This document shows, in pieces, positions 1 through 8,306 of a stretch of DNA of 39,417 nucleotides. The DNA is from a virus. Numbering within the stretch: position 1 is the stretch's first letter; every line of letters starts with the position of its first letter. The stretch is from IMG/VR virus record IMGVR_UViG_3300025598_000081, positions 1-39,417 of that record; one strand, 5' to 3'. The notes beneath the pieces were generated by a model. That model searched no databases. It saw only the letters and a list, made by a program, of their open reading frames with translations, and was not told the origin of the DNA. The position numbers and the translations under genes are program-made.

Positions 1-2
1 TC

Positions 3-662
3 AATTTAGATAGAGTAACCATCATTTCTGTTACCGGAGTAGATCCACAAGATTCTTTATGGGCTTTAGAACATTCTTGTAAAGACATAAAATTTGCAGC
101 AGCAAAATTAATAACTCCACACGATATAAAATCTAATAAAGGAGTAGAAATAATAAAATCTGGTCCAATAGATTACATAGAATATAGTAGATTTTTAGTT
201 TACGATTTATGGAAATATATTGATTCTGAATTTGTTTTAATAATTCAATCTGATGGGTTTGTTGTAAATCCATATCATTGGACTGATGAATTTTATAATT
301 ACGATTACATAGGCGCACCATGGCCAAATCCTACTGATGATTTTTCTTATAGAGATGAAAAAGGAAATGTTAGATCAGTTGGAAATGGAGGATTTAGCTT
401 AAGATCAAAAAAACTATGCGAAGCTCCTACTAAATTAGAAATTCCTTGGAAATCTTATTTTGGATTTTATAATGAAGATGGATTTTTTTGTGTGCATCAC
501 AGATGTCTTTTTGAAAGTTTAGGATTTAATTACGCACCTAAAGAAATTGCATGGAAATTTTCTCAAGAAGTTCCTATGGATGATTTAGATTTTGAAATGC
601 CTTTTGGATTTCATGGAAAAAATCATTATTATTATAATTACTATAAAAATAAAAAAATATGA
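3..662 (+). CDS. DUF5672 family protein, probable glycosyltransferase (5' end cut by window)
   Basis: The reading frame is open from the window edge and carries 219 residues of the C-terminal part. Visible DUF5672 hallmarks are LDRVTIISVTGVDP at the start, EYSRFLVYDLWKYI, the acidic DGF inside IIQSDGFVVNP, DYIGAPWP, and the glycine-rich VGNGGFSLRS. The family is known from phages and bacterial polysaccharide loci and is thought to be a GT-A-like sugar transferase; the activity here is inferred. The stop overlaps the start of the next gene (ATGA), so the two are probably translationally coupled. It heads a run of five predicted glycosyltransferases. Confidence 0.85.
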   Translation, partial: NLDRVTIISVTGVDPQDSLWALEHSCKDIKFAAAKLITPHDIKSNKGVEIIKSGPIDYIEYSRFLVYDLWKYIDSEFVLIIQSDGFVVNPYHWTDEFYNYDYIGAPWPNPTDDFSYRDEKGNVRSVGNGGFSLRSKKLCEAPTKLEIPWKSYFGFYNEDGFFCVHHRCLFESLGFNYAPKEIAWKFSQEVPMDDLDFEMPFGFHGKNHYYYNYYKNKKI

Positions 663-1570
663 TAGCTACTGAAATGTATAAAGGACAAGGTTTAGGAAAT
701 CAATTATTTTGTTACGTTACAACCAGATGTATAGCTGCAGATAGAAATTTAGATTTTGGTGTCATTTCTCCAGAAAATATCGCAAATAACATTCACTCTT
801 CTCATGGAATATATTTTATGAATTTGTATTTAGGAGAAAAAATAGAACCTATTTCACTAATCAATAGTTATCAAGAAAAAGAGGTGAGAATGTTAATACA
901 TGATAAACCAAATGGTCATGATGAAATTATTGGATGTGATATAAGACTTTTTGACGAAGATTTATTAAGAGTACCTGACAACTGCAAAATAGATGGATTG
1001 ATGCAATCAGAAGATTATTTCTATCATAGAAAAGAAGAAATAAAACAGTGGCTAAAAGTTAAACCAGAACACGATTGTTACGATTATAGTAGTGACGATA
1101 TATGTGTATTGCACATGAGATATTATGGGAATGATCCAAATGTTCAACTTCCTAGAGATTATTGGGTTAGATCTATATATCACATGCTAGCCATAAATCC
1201 AAACATGTCTTTTTTAATAATCACTAATGATATTGAGTATACAAAAAATCTACTTCCTGAATTAGCGGATAATGTAATAAGTTTTGATATGGGAAAAGAT
1301 TATTCTATAATAAAAAATGCTAAGTACTTAATATTGGGAAATTCTAGTTTTCCTTTCTTTGCAGCTTGGACAAGTGAAGTAAACAAACTTACTATCGCTC
1401 CTAAATATTGGGCTAGATATAATATATCCGATGGATATTGGTCTCTTGGATGTAATCTATATAGAGATTGGTATTACATGGATAGAAATGGCACTTTACA
1501 AACTTACGATGAGTGTAAAAGAGAATTAGAGCTATATATCGCAGAACACCCAGAAATGTATAAAAAATAA
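659..1570 (+). CDS. GT11-like (alpha-1,2-fucosyltransferase-type) glycosyltransferase
   Basis: 303 residues, the usual length for GT11. The N-terminus has the nucleotide-sugar loop GQGLGNQLF (residues 9-17). The family HxR motif is present as HMRYYGND (152-159), and the C-terminal signature GNSSFPFFAAW (227-237) matches the conserved NSSFSWWAAW block. GT11 enzymes transfer fucose from GDP-fucose to galactose-type acceptors; the donor and acceptor here cannot be told from sequence. The gene overlaps DUF5672 by four bases and precedes a GT17-like gene, so it probably works with them on a shared glycan of virion, DNA or host surface. Confidence 0.8.
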   Translation: MIATEMYKGQGLGNQLFCYVTTRCIAADRNLDFGVISPENIANNIHSSHGIYFMNLYLGEKIEPISLINSYQEKEVRMLIHDKPNGHDEIIGCDIRLFDEDLLRVPDNCKIDGLMQSEDYFYHRKEEIKQWLKVKPEHDCYDYSSDDICVLHMRYYGNDPNVQLPRDYWVRSIYHMLAINPNMSFLIITNDIEYTKNLLPELADNVISFDMGKDYSIIKNAKYLILGNSSFPFFAAWTSEVNKLTIAPKYWARYNISDGYWSLGCNLYRDWYYMDRNGTLQTYDECKRELELYIAEHPEMYKK

Positions 1571-1580
1571 AATTAAACTA

Positions 1581-2432
1581 ATGAAAGTAATAGACTCATT
1601 TATATTTTTTAATGAACTTGATTTGTTAGATATAAGACTTAATATATTAAATGATAAAGTTGATAAATTTTTATTGGTAGAATCTACCGTCAGTCATGTA
1701 GGTAAAGAAAAACCACTTTACTACAACGATAATAAACATCTATTTGAAAAGTTTAATCATAAAATAGTTCACTGTATTATAGACGATACTCCGAATTCTT
1801 TTGATGAAGTAAGAAAAAGGTTTCAATCTCCAAAAGATGAATTAGAAAAAAACATATTGATTCAATGTTTAACAACTTCAAACATGAATCATACAGAAGA
1901 TCAATGGTTAAGAGAATTCTATCAACATGAAAGTGTAAGAAGAGCAATGTTAATGGCTAATTTAGAAGATGAAGATGTGTGTTTTGTGTCTGATCTAGAT
2001 GAAATTTGGAATCCTGACAGAGAATATACAATTGATCCTTATAACGTAATTAAACTTAAACAACACGTTTATACATCTTTCTTAAATTTAAGAAGCGAAG
2101 AAGAGTGGTACGGAACTTATTATACTAGATATAAAAATATAAAAAATGCAAGCGCAAATCATTTAGACACAACGTCAAAAACTAAACATGTGTTTTTAGA
2201 CAACGGAGGTTGGCACTTTACTTTTCAAGGAGGATTAGACAAAGTAAAAATTAAAATAGAAAATTATGGTCACCAAGAATTTAATAATGATGATGTCAAA
2301 AATTTAATTCAATATAGATTAGATAATGGAATGGACGTATTAGGTCGACCACTTAAATGTGAAATAAGAGAAGATTTATTACCTAAATACTTAATAGATA
2401 ACAAAAAAAAATATACACACCTTTTTAAATGA
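1581..2432 (+). CDS. GT17-like glycosyltransferase
   Basis: 283 residues resembling glycosyltransferase family 17 (the beta-1,4-mannosyl-glycoprotein GlcNAc-transferase family). Visible marks are the N-terminal DSFIFFNELDLLDIRLNIL (residues 5-23), the VEST block (33-36), KPLYY, a QWLREFYQHESVRRAML helix, and the putative metal-binding SDLDEI (137-142). It begins ten bases after the GT11-like gene and overlaps the next GT2 gene by four bases. The sugar specificity is unknown. Bacterial and viral GT17 homologues are usually found in polysaccharide clusters, which fits this context. Confidence 0.85.
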   Translation: MKVIDSFIFFNELDLLDIRLNILNDKVDKFLLVESTVSHVGKEKPLYYNDNKHLFEKFNHKIVHCIIDDTPNSFDEVRKRFQSPKDELEKNILIQCLTTSNMNHTEDQWLREFYQHESVRRAMLMANLEDEDVCFVSDLDEIWNPDREYTIDPYNVIKLKQHVYTSFLNLRSEEEWYGTYYTRYKNIKNASANHLDTTSKTKHVFLDNGGWHFTFQGGLDKVKIKIENYGHQEFNNDDVKNLIQYRLDNGMDVLGRPLKCEIREDLLPKYLIDNKKKYTHLFK

Positions 2433-3568
2433 TAACATTTTGCATCCCTTCGAAAAATAATTTAAGGTATTTAAAACCTTGTATACAATCTATTAAAGAT
2501 AATTCTTATTACAAAGATAATGAAATATTAGTTTACGTAGATCAAGATAATGACGGAACTTGTGATTGGTTAAAGGATCAAGGAATTAGATTCATTAAAC
2601 ATGGTTATATTCATCCATTGGGAATCGGGCATGCTTATGATGAAATGTTTTTAGAAGCTAAATACGATTACGTAATCGCATTCCACGCAGACATGATATT
2701 AGGTCCAAATGCAGATAAACATTTACTAGATTTAAAAACTGATAATAATGTTGTATGCGCCACGCGAATAGAACCACCTCTCCATCCAGAAGGAATAGAA
2801 AAAATAGTTAAAGATTTTGGTATGTGGCCAGAGGATTTAAAAATTGAAGAATTTAATCAATTTGTAAAAGAGAATGGTAGTGATAAGATAACTAAAAGTA
2901 TCTTTGCTCCGTGGCTAATACATCGTGATCAGCATTTAGGACACGATCCCATATTCTTGTCTGTTTTTGAAGACGCAGACTTATTTAGAAGAATGAAATT
3001 AGCCGGATATGATCTAATTCAATCTTGGAATGCCATGGTATACCATCTAACTTGTAGAGGAGGTCAATTTGCTCACGCAGAAAAAATGGAAGATTTTCAA
3101 AAGAAGAGTGATGATTGGAATCAAAACAATACGATTTCAATGTACGAATATATTAGGAAATGGGGTGCATTTATTCAACACTCTAGCACATTAGATCCAA
3201 TACCAAATATTAAATACAATATAGGACTTGAAATAAAAAATTGTACTAATGAACAAGTGTTAAGTGTTGAACCGTATTTTGATCACATTAAAGTTAACAT
3301 AGATACTGAAGCTTATTGTAAGTATGTTAAACCATATACTTCATTTAATATACCATCTAAATTTGTAAATGAATTAACTGATGATATTATATTAACTGTT
3401 GATTATAATGATATGATCAAACCTGAAAATATGTTTCAAGCTTTAATAGGAAACTTACAAAGTCTAATTCATCATGATGCAGACGATTTAGGAATATATG
3501 AATTAGGACCATTTAAATTAAACATAAAGAAAAAAGAACCACAACAACTAAGATTAAAATTATGTTAA
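2429..3568 (+). CDS. GT2 family glycosyltransferase A, with extra C-terminal domain
   Basis: 379 residues. The N-terminal GT-A fold starts with ITFCIPSKNNLRYLKPCIQS. The usual DDGSxDGT becomes VDQDNDGT (residues 37-44), and HADM (86-89) is the DxD-type metal site. Conserved acidic and aromatic motifs follow (FEDADLFRRM, VYHLTCRGG). Residues beyond about 260 form a further domain shared with the next gene. This gene and the following one are clearly paralogous: both carry TRIEPPLHPEG and AGYxLIQS. The 3' end overlaps the next gene by seven bases. Confidence 0.88.
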   Translation: MITFCIPSKNNLRYLKPCIQSIKDNSYYKDNEILVYVDQDNDGTCDWLKDQGIRFIKHGYIHPLGIGHAYDEMFLEAKYDYVIAFHADMILGPNADKHLLDLKTDNNVVCATRIEPPLHPEGIEKIVKDFGMWPEDLKIEEFNQFVKENGSDKITKSIFAPWLIHRDQHLGHDPIFLSVFEDADLFRRMKLAGYDLIQSWNAMVYHLTCRGGQFAHAEKMEDFQKKSDDWNQNNTISMYEYIRKWGAFIQHSSTLDPIPNIKYNIGLEIKNCTNEQVLSVEPYFDHIKVNIDTEAYCKYVKPYTSFNIPSKFVNELTDDIILTVDYNDMIKPENMFQALIGNLQSLIHHDADDLGIYELGPFKLNIKKKEPQQLRLKLC

Positions 3569-4764
3569 CACAAAAAGACGTTACATTAGTTATACCTGCT
3601 TACAATAATTTAAGACATTTAAAAAATGCGTATGATAGTATTAAAAGAAACGCACCAGAAGTAAAAGTAATTTTATTAGATGATGGATCTACAGACGGTA
3701 CATTTGAATGGTTAAAATCTTTAGAACTCGATAAACAAATCAGTGTAATTTATAGATCAGAAGAAAGAGTAGGTCACACAATTTTATACGATAAAGGTAT
3801 GGTATTAGCTAGAACTTTAATTGTAGGAGTATTACATGCAGATATGATCATAGGTCCAAACTATATAGAGAACATACTTAAGCATTTAAAACCTGGTATG
3901 GTAGTATGTGGAACTAGAATAGAACCTCCTTTACATCCAGAAGGAAAAGAAAAAATTATTAAAGACTTCGGCATGGATTTCGATTCCTTAAATATTCCAG
4001 AGTTTGAAGAGTTTGTAATAAAATATCAAACAATGGTACAAGATAGTTTTTTTGATAATGGAATAAAAACTACTAAAGGCATGTTTGCTCCTTGGATTTT
4101 ATATAGGAAAGATTTTGATATGGTGGGAGGACATGATAGAATATTCGCACCTTTTCCTTACGAAGATTCTGATATATTCCAAAGATGGATGTTAGCGGGT
4201 TACGAATTAATTCAATCAAGAGATGCTCTTGTATACCATTTAACTTGTAGAGGACATCGATGGACAGAAAAAATAGGTCAAGACGACGCATATTTTCAAA
4301 ATGCTAGTAACAAATCCGCTAGAAACTATCTTAGAAAATGGGGAAGTTGGATTCAAAATGATGAATATCAACTACCCATTATTCCAAAGAAATATGATAT
4401 TGGAATTGTTTTACAAGGATCCAGTTATAATACTCTATTAATGGACATATTAGAACCATGGTGTTCGAACATTTACATAAGCGATGAAGATATAGTTTCT
4501 GAATATATTAAAAATGAGCAACCAAATACATTAATAGATCTAAAGAGTAAGTTCAAAATAAATGAAGAGCCTACAAACGACGTACTTCTTGTTATATCAA
4601 TAAATGAATTTGATAACAAATCAGCAGAAATGCTAAAGTATTTACAATTTACTATTGCGCAAGTTGATGAAATTGGAGATTATCAATTAGGAAGCATGAT
4701 TCTTAGTATTAGAAAAATGAATCCAATACAAATACCTATTGAACCACTATTTCCTACCACTTAA
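3562..4764 (+). CDS. GT2 family glycosyltransferase B (paralogue of the preceding gene)
   Basis: 400 residues. A canonical GT2 start TLVIPAYNNLRHLKNAYDSI is followed by LLDDGSTDGTFEWL (DDGSTDGT at 40-47) and HADM (92-95). It shares CGTRIEPPLHPEGKEK, APW, and VYHLTCRG with the upstream paralogue, and also its unusual C-terminal domain of about 110 residues. The pair probably arose by tandem duplication and then diverged. It overlaps the previous gene by seven bases and closes the glycosyltransferase cluster. Donor and acceptor are unknown. Confidence 0.88.
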   Translation: MLTQKDVTLVIPAYNNLRHLKNAYDSIKRNAPEVKVILLDDGSTDGTFEWLKSLELDKQISVIYRSEERVGHTILYDKGMVLARTLIVGVLHADMIIGPNYIENILKHLKPGMVVCGTRIEPPLHPEGKEKIIKDFGMDFDSLNIPEFEEFVIKYQTMVQDSFFDNGIKTTKGMFAPWILYRKDFDMVGGHDRIFAPFPYEDSDIFQRWMLAGYELIQSRDALVYHLTCRGHRWTEKIGQDDAYFQNASNKSARNYLRKWGSWIQNDEYQLPIIPKKYDIGIVLQGSSYNTLLMDILEPWCSNIYISDEDIVSEYIKNEQPNTLIDLKSKFKINEEPTNDVLLVISINEFDNKSAEMLKYLQFTIAQVDEIGDYQLGSMILSIRKMNPIQIPIEPLFPTT

Positions 4765-4794
4765 TTTGATATTTATTACCAAAGATTATTTAGA

Positions 4795-5124
4795 ATGGCA
4801 AATATACTTTCAACTCCAAGATATTCGGTTAGCTTAACAGTTGACGGAGAAAAGGTTAGCATACCCTTACAATTTGATTTATCTTCTGCAGATTCAAAGA
4901 AAGGCATAAATATGCAATTCATTTTGCCTAAAGAAAAGATACAAGATCCAAGAAAAAAACAAGAGTATGCAAATAAGATTTCGGTAGCATTACAAAAGAA
5001 ATTCGGTGAAGCAGGAATTCCTATAGATTATAATGAAAGAAATGCATATTTAAACGTGGCTTCTTTTATAGTTCCCCTTAACGCCATATCTAGTTGGTTA
5101 ATGAAAACTTTAAAAGGTGAGTAG
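4795..5124 (+). CDS. Hypothetical protein, possibly structural
   Basis: 109 residues, not recognised. The protein is mixed alpha/beta: a beta-rich N-terminal part (RYSVSLTVDGEKVSIPLQFDL) is followed by a charged helix (QDPRKKQEYANKIS) and a hydrophobic C-terminus. It starts 30 bases after the glycosyltransferase cluster and overlaps the next gene by eight bases, which places it in the virion-appendage module leading to the tail-fibre-like gene. No catalytic motif is visible. Confidence 0.7.
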   Translation: MANILSTPRYSVSLTVDGEKVSIPLQFDLSSADSKKGINMQFILPKEKIQDPRKKQEYANKISVALQKKFGEAGIPIDYNERNAYLNVASFIVPLNAISSWLMKTLKGE

Positions 5125-5380
5125 TAAATTCTTATTAGACTTATTTAAAAAAAATCTTACCAACGGTAAAGGAAGTACATTTTCTATTCAACAAAACCCT
5201 ACTAATTATATAGAAAAAATGAGGGGATCTATAGATCCAAATTTATTATTTTCCTCTCAAAAAAATTCAAGTGGAACAAATATACCTACTAATCCACCTA
5301 CAATACCAACTTTTTATTTACTTGACTCTTTAGGTAGAATATTAACAACAGAAAATGGTTCAACTATATCAACACAATAA
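5117..5380 (+). CDS. Small hypothetical protein with GTG start
   Basis: 87 residues starting with GTG, which overlaps the 3' end of the previous gene. The sequence is rich in Asn, Ser, Thr and Pro (for example NIPTNPPTIPTFYLLD) and ends with a short segment DSLGRILTTENGSTISTQ that looks like a fibre tip or linker. The composition suits a virion appendage or baseplate-associated peptide. Function not recognised. Confidence 0.6.
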   Translation: MSSKFLLDLFKKNLTNGKGSTFSIQQNPTNYIEKMRGSIDPNLLFSSQKNSSGTNIPTNPPTIPTFYLLDSLGRILTTENGSTISTQ

Positions 5381-5386
5381 TTAAAT

Positions 5387-6187
5387 ATGTCAAACGTAAC
5401 AATATCTCAACTTCCAGTAGTAACATCAGTATTAAATATAGATGTTGTTCCTATAGTGGCATCAAATAACACATCTCAAATTTCTATAGCAAATTTAGCA
5501 AATTCTTTAAGTGGATCTTTTAATTTTGCAACCACTGGATCAAATACTTTTACAGGTCCAATAACTATTAATACACCGGCAACTTTAGATTTGATTGTTT
5601 CAGGGTCTTCAGCTGTAATAGGCGGTTTCTTAGTTACAGGTAGTGTTGATATAACTGGATCAATCAGAATTACTAATGGGTTAAATTTAACGGGATCTAT
5701 TAATGTAATAACTAGTTTAACTGGATCATTAGTATTTTCTCCCGGAAGTTTAGTAGTTCAAACTACCGCTTCTGCAGCGTCAGGACCTTTAAAACATTAT
5801 GCGTCTATTGGATCTTTTGCTGGTAGTATGAATGATATGTCGGGCTCTACTGGAAATAGATTTATTCCTTCTGGAAATAAATTATATTATATAACTTGCA
5901 ATGAATCAAGTAATTCAAAAACAAGTTTATATTTATATGATTTAACTAGTAATGGTACAACACCAATAAGTCCGATATATTCAGAAGAAATTATTATAAT
6001 TAACACAGTTGGAAGTAATGCTGCTCAAATAATACCAAGTCCAAAAGATTCAGCCACATCTATTAATACACTTGGAGGAGCTTTTACTTCTAGATCATTA
6101 GCACCGGGCGCTTATATGAGATTATTTGTTGAGTATGCTTCTTTTGCACCACAGTGGCACATCTTAGCATCAGGATCATTATTTTAA
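5387..6187 (+). CDS. Tail-fibre / virion appendage-like protein
   Basis: 266 residues. The N-terminus (VTISQLPVVTSVLNIDVVPIV followed by ISIANLANSLSGS) matches the particle-attachment region common in fibre and appendage proteins of marine and Bacteroidota phages. A low-complexity beta-repeat region follows with recurrent TGS/SGS turns (TGPITI, VTGSVDITGSIRITNGLNLTGSI). The last 130 residues form a globular C-terminal domain with aromatic residues (HYASIGSFAG, ISPIYSEE, APQWHILASGS). Likely a trimeric beta-helical appendage; receptor binding is inferred. Confidence 0.7.
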   Translation: MSNVTISQLPVVTSVLNIDVVPIVASNNTSQISIANLANSLSGSFNFATTGSNTFTGPITINTPATLDLIVSGSSAVIGGFLVTGSVDITGSIRITNGLNLTGSINVITSLTGSLVFSPGSLVVQTTASAASGPLKHYASIGSFAGSMNDMSGSTGNRFIPSGNKLYYITCNESSNSKTSLYLYDLTSNGTTPISPIYSEEIIIINTVGSNAAQIIPSPKDSATSINTLGGAFTSRSLAPGAYMRLFVEYASFAPQWHILASGSLF

Positions 6188-6205
6188 TAATTTATACTAA
6201 AAGTT

Positions 6206-6529
6206 ATGAAAAAAAGAAAAACTACACGCGCTATCTTTGATAACATAGATCAATTAACAGCAGATCAAATAAAAGATTCTAATATACTTAAAACACTTCT
6301 TAAAACTGAGGTACCTAAAGCAATAGAAGACGCATTAACAAGTAAAAAAACTTTTGCTTCCATATTTGAAATAAACAGTTCTAACAACTATGTAGAATTA
6401 CATAAACATTATTGGGTAGATGCACTTACAGTATGTCTTAATTGGTATATTGAAGATCCTGCAGAAGATTATGAAATGTGCATCCACATATCAAAAATGA
6501 TTGAAACATTGAAAAACTCTAAAAAGTAA
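6206..6529 (+). CDS. Hypothetical protein
   Basis: 107 residues, largely helical, with a Lys/Arg-rich start (MKKRKTTRAIFDNIDQL) and an acidic, aromatic C-terminal half (HKHYWVDALTVCLNWYIEDPAEDYE). The start is preceded by the recurrent leader ACTAAAAGTTATG. It lies two bases upstream of the next gene. No family recognised. Confidence 0.7.
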   Translation: MKKRKTTRAIFDNIDQLTADQIKDSNILKTLLKTEVPKAIEDALTSKKTFASIFEINSSNNYVELHKHYWVDALTVCLNWYIEDPAEDYEMCIHISKMIETLKNSKK

Positions 6530-6531
6530 AA

Positions 6532-6942
6532 ATGGCAGACGAATATAAAGAAATACAATCAGCAGTAGATTCGTTATTAGGAGCAAAATCATCGATAAGA
6601 AGAAAAAAAAGAACTCAATCAGAAAGACGAAGAGAATTATTCTTCACATTAATAAATACCTTAGAAGAAACAATAGTAAGATCTAACATCGCGTACCAAG
6701 AGCTCCAGATCGATCTATTTAAATACGAAGATAAGTATATTCAGACAATAGATATGTTAATGATCTTGAGCTTTGGAGAAGCTTGCACAGACGTTATTAG
6801 TTTTTATCTATATGATAGGATGAATGATGATGGTACACTAAATGCCATGAAAACTACAGATGGCCAAGAAATATTGTTACAGAATCCTTACGATCTTTGG
6901 AATTTATTAGTTATGATGAACCCAAAAATAGATGAAGGGTAG
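6532..6942 (+). CDS. Hypothetical protein, helical, basic N-terminus
   Basis: 136 residues. An Arg/Lys patch (SSIRRKKRTQSERRRELFF, residues 25-43) is followed by long amphipathic helices. Its 3' end overlaps the HNH-type gene by 11 bases in another frame, so the two are likely translationally coupled. The basic patch could contact nucleic acid, but I do not recognise a family. Confidence 0.7.
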   Translation: MADEYKEIQSAVDSLLGAKSSIRRKKRTQSERRRELFFTLINTLEETIVRSNIAYQELQIDLFKYEDKYIQTIDMLMILSFGEACTDVISFYLYDRMNDDGTLNAMKTTDGQEILLQNPYDLWNLLVMMNPKIDEG

Positions 6943-7777
6943 GAGGAAGAAATACCAGAAGAAATTACCGTGGGAACAAAGTAAGGCATTAGGATTTCCC
7001 CATTTAGGTTTACAATTGACCGAAGACGAGATTAGGGATTCCATGGCCAATTCTCGTACTATAGCCGAAGCTTGTCGATACATGGGAATTAACTTCAAAA
7101 CTTGGGTTAAGTACGCAAGCATGTACATTGACCTTGAGACAGGAAAAACTCTCTACGAAATTCACAGAAAGTACGGCAATCCCAATGCACAAAGACCTAG
7201 AAAACACAAAGAAAATCTACCAAGACTTTATCAAAAACAAATAGACAATCTACTTACTTACAGAAAGTGGACTAGTCCTGCAAGGGTGGTGATTTTAAAG
7301 AAGATGCTAATCCTACACGGATTGCACAAAGAAGAGTGCGAACACTGTGGTTATCACGAAAAAAGAGTAAAAGACGGAAAGCAACCACTATTATTACACT
7401 TTGTTGACGGTGACCGCAGAAACTGGCAAATAGAAAATATCAGGTGGCTTTGTTACAATTGCTACTTCATTAATGTGTTTGACAGTTTTAGTGGACGAGT
7501 ACTAAGAAATATCCAATCGAGTCCACTTGTTGGTGATGAAACTTCTTTCGAGTCCAATTTACTATTCTACAATATAGACGAAAATGTGTTAAAAGAGATA
7601 GAAAAGATGCAAGCTTTCTTAGACGAAGGAAGATATAAACACGAAGAAGATTTAATCGATTATAAAAACCAAGAAGATCAAGATCTAATCGATTTACAAA
7701 ATATGGTACGCGAAATAAAGTACGAAAAACCCGATTTAGGTGACGATGAGAACCTACTTATAGATAGAAAAATTTAA
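6932..7777 (+). CDS. HNH-type zinc protein with N-terminal HTH-like region
   Basis: 281 residues. A basic N-terminus and an HTH-like helix pair (TIAEACRYMGINFKTWVK, residues 43-60) precede a zinc/HNH core: CEHCG (136-140), LHFVDGDRRNW (155-165), and CYNC (174-177). In typical HNH proteins this reads LHHxDGD and CxxCH. Here only one His remains in the first motif (H156, followed by Phe) and Tyr178 replaces the last His, so nuclease activity is uncertain. The C-terminal 70 residues are acidic and helical. It could be a homing-type nuclease or a DNA-binding protein with a degenerate HNH fold. Confidence 0.75.
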   Translation: MKGRRKKYQKKLPWEQSKALGFPHLGLQLTEDEIRDSMANSRTIAEACRYMGINFKTWVKYASMYIDLETGKTLYEIHRKYGNPNAQRPRKHKENLPRLYQKQIDNLLTYRKWTSPARVVILKKMLILHGLHKEECEHCGYHEKRVKDGKQPLLLHFVDGDRRNWQIENIRWLCYNCYFINVFDSFSGRVLRNIQSSPLVGDETSFESNLLFYNIDENVLKEIEKMQAFLDEGRYKHEEDLIDYKNQEDQDLIDLQNMVREIKYEKPDLGDDENLLIDRKI

Positions 7778-7810
7778 ATACGTAACTGGCTGATCCCCAA
7801 AGCCTGACTC

Positions 7811-7909
7811 ATAACTGATTGGTTTCCAATAAAAAAGTTCTCCATTGATAACCAACGAGTTATGATTGCTCCCTGCTTACATTCTGGCACAACTGATTGA
7901 TTTCCAATA
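7811..7909. promoter_or_regulatory. Operator-like repeat array 1 (three sites)
   Basis: Three copies of one motif occur here: minus orientation at 7811-7831 (ATAACTGATTGGTTTCCAAT), plus at 7843-7865 (CATTGATAACCAACGAGTTA and on), and minus at 7891-7909 (AACTGATTGATTTCCAATA). Each half contains the near-dyad ATTGGnAACCAAT. The shared block GCTCCCTGCTTAC (7868-7880) recurs at 30025-30037. The array lies directly upstream of the promoter at 7928-7960 in a 203-base gap without genes. Probably binding sites for a phage or host transcription factor. Confidence 0.65.
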
Positions 7910-7927
7910 GGCTTTTTTCTATTTGGA

Positions 7928-7960
7928 TTTTTTTATGTCAATATTGTGTCGTATATTTAC
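7928..7960 (+). promoter_or_regulatory. Promoter P1 (T-run to TATATTTAC)
   Basis: The element runs from a seven-T tract at the -33 position to TATATTTAC at 7952-7960. It matches the element at 15149-15181 in 32 of 33 positions. The spacing between the T tract and the TAnnTTT box fits Bacteroidota promoters. The downstream sequence TATATTCAATTA also recurs after other promoters in this window. It would drive the operon beginning with the GIY-YIG gene. Confidence 0.65.
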
Positions 7961-7980
7961 TATATTCAATTACCATCCAC

Positions 7981-8301
7981 ATGAGCAAAAAACGCACAGA
8001 TCGCAACCACATTATCTACGAAATCGTTAACACCGTTAATGGTAAACGTTACATAGGATTGACAGTTGCACGTGGAAGAGCATACAAAAAGAGTGTGTTA
8101 ATTCGTTTTCACCAACATTGTATGCGAGCGTTAACTGAAAATAAAGATTGGGCATTATACAATGATATGCGTAAGTACGGACACGATGTGTACGACGTAT
8201 CAATAATAGATATCATATGTGGTAAAGCTGAAGCACATCGTATAGAAACTAATCTTATTCATAGTTACGAATATAAATTAAATTCAACCATTAAAAAATA
8301 A
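7981..8301 (+). CDS. GIY-YIG endonuclease domain protein
   Basis: 106 residues from ATG 7981. A longer frame from TTG 7897 would run through the promoter and is rejected. The GIY-YIG core is visible: HIIYEIVN (10-17) supplies the GIY-type strand, KRYIGLT (22-28) the YIG strand, Arg42 the catalytic-Arg position, and Glu89 in HRIETNLI the metal-binding Glu. Such stand-alone domains act as homing or DNA-degrading nucleases in phages. It is the first gene after promoter P1, so it is probably expressed early. Confidence 0.85.
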   Translation: MSKKRTDRNHIIYEIVNTVNGKRYIGLTVARGRAYKKSVLIRFHQHCMRALTENKDWALYNDMRKYGHDVYDVSIIDIICGKAEAHRIETNLIHSYEYKLNSTIKK

Positions 8302-8306
8302 AAGTT

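Noticed and set aside
4770-4777. TATTTATT/TATTTATA boxes before genes at 4795, 14100 and 18284 as late promoters
   Set aside because: Distances to the start codons differ (6 to 17 bases), and such words are expected by chance in AT-rich DNA.
7897-7980. Upstream extension of the GIY-YIG frame from a TTG
   Set aside because: It would run through the promoter and operator site; ATG 7981 gives a protein that starts right at the domain.
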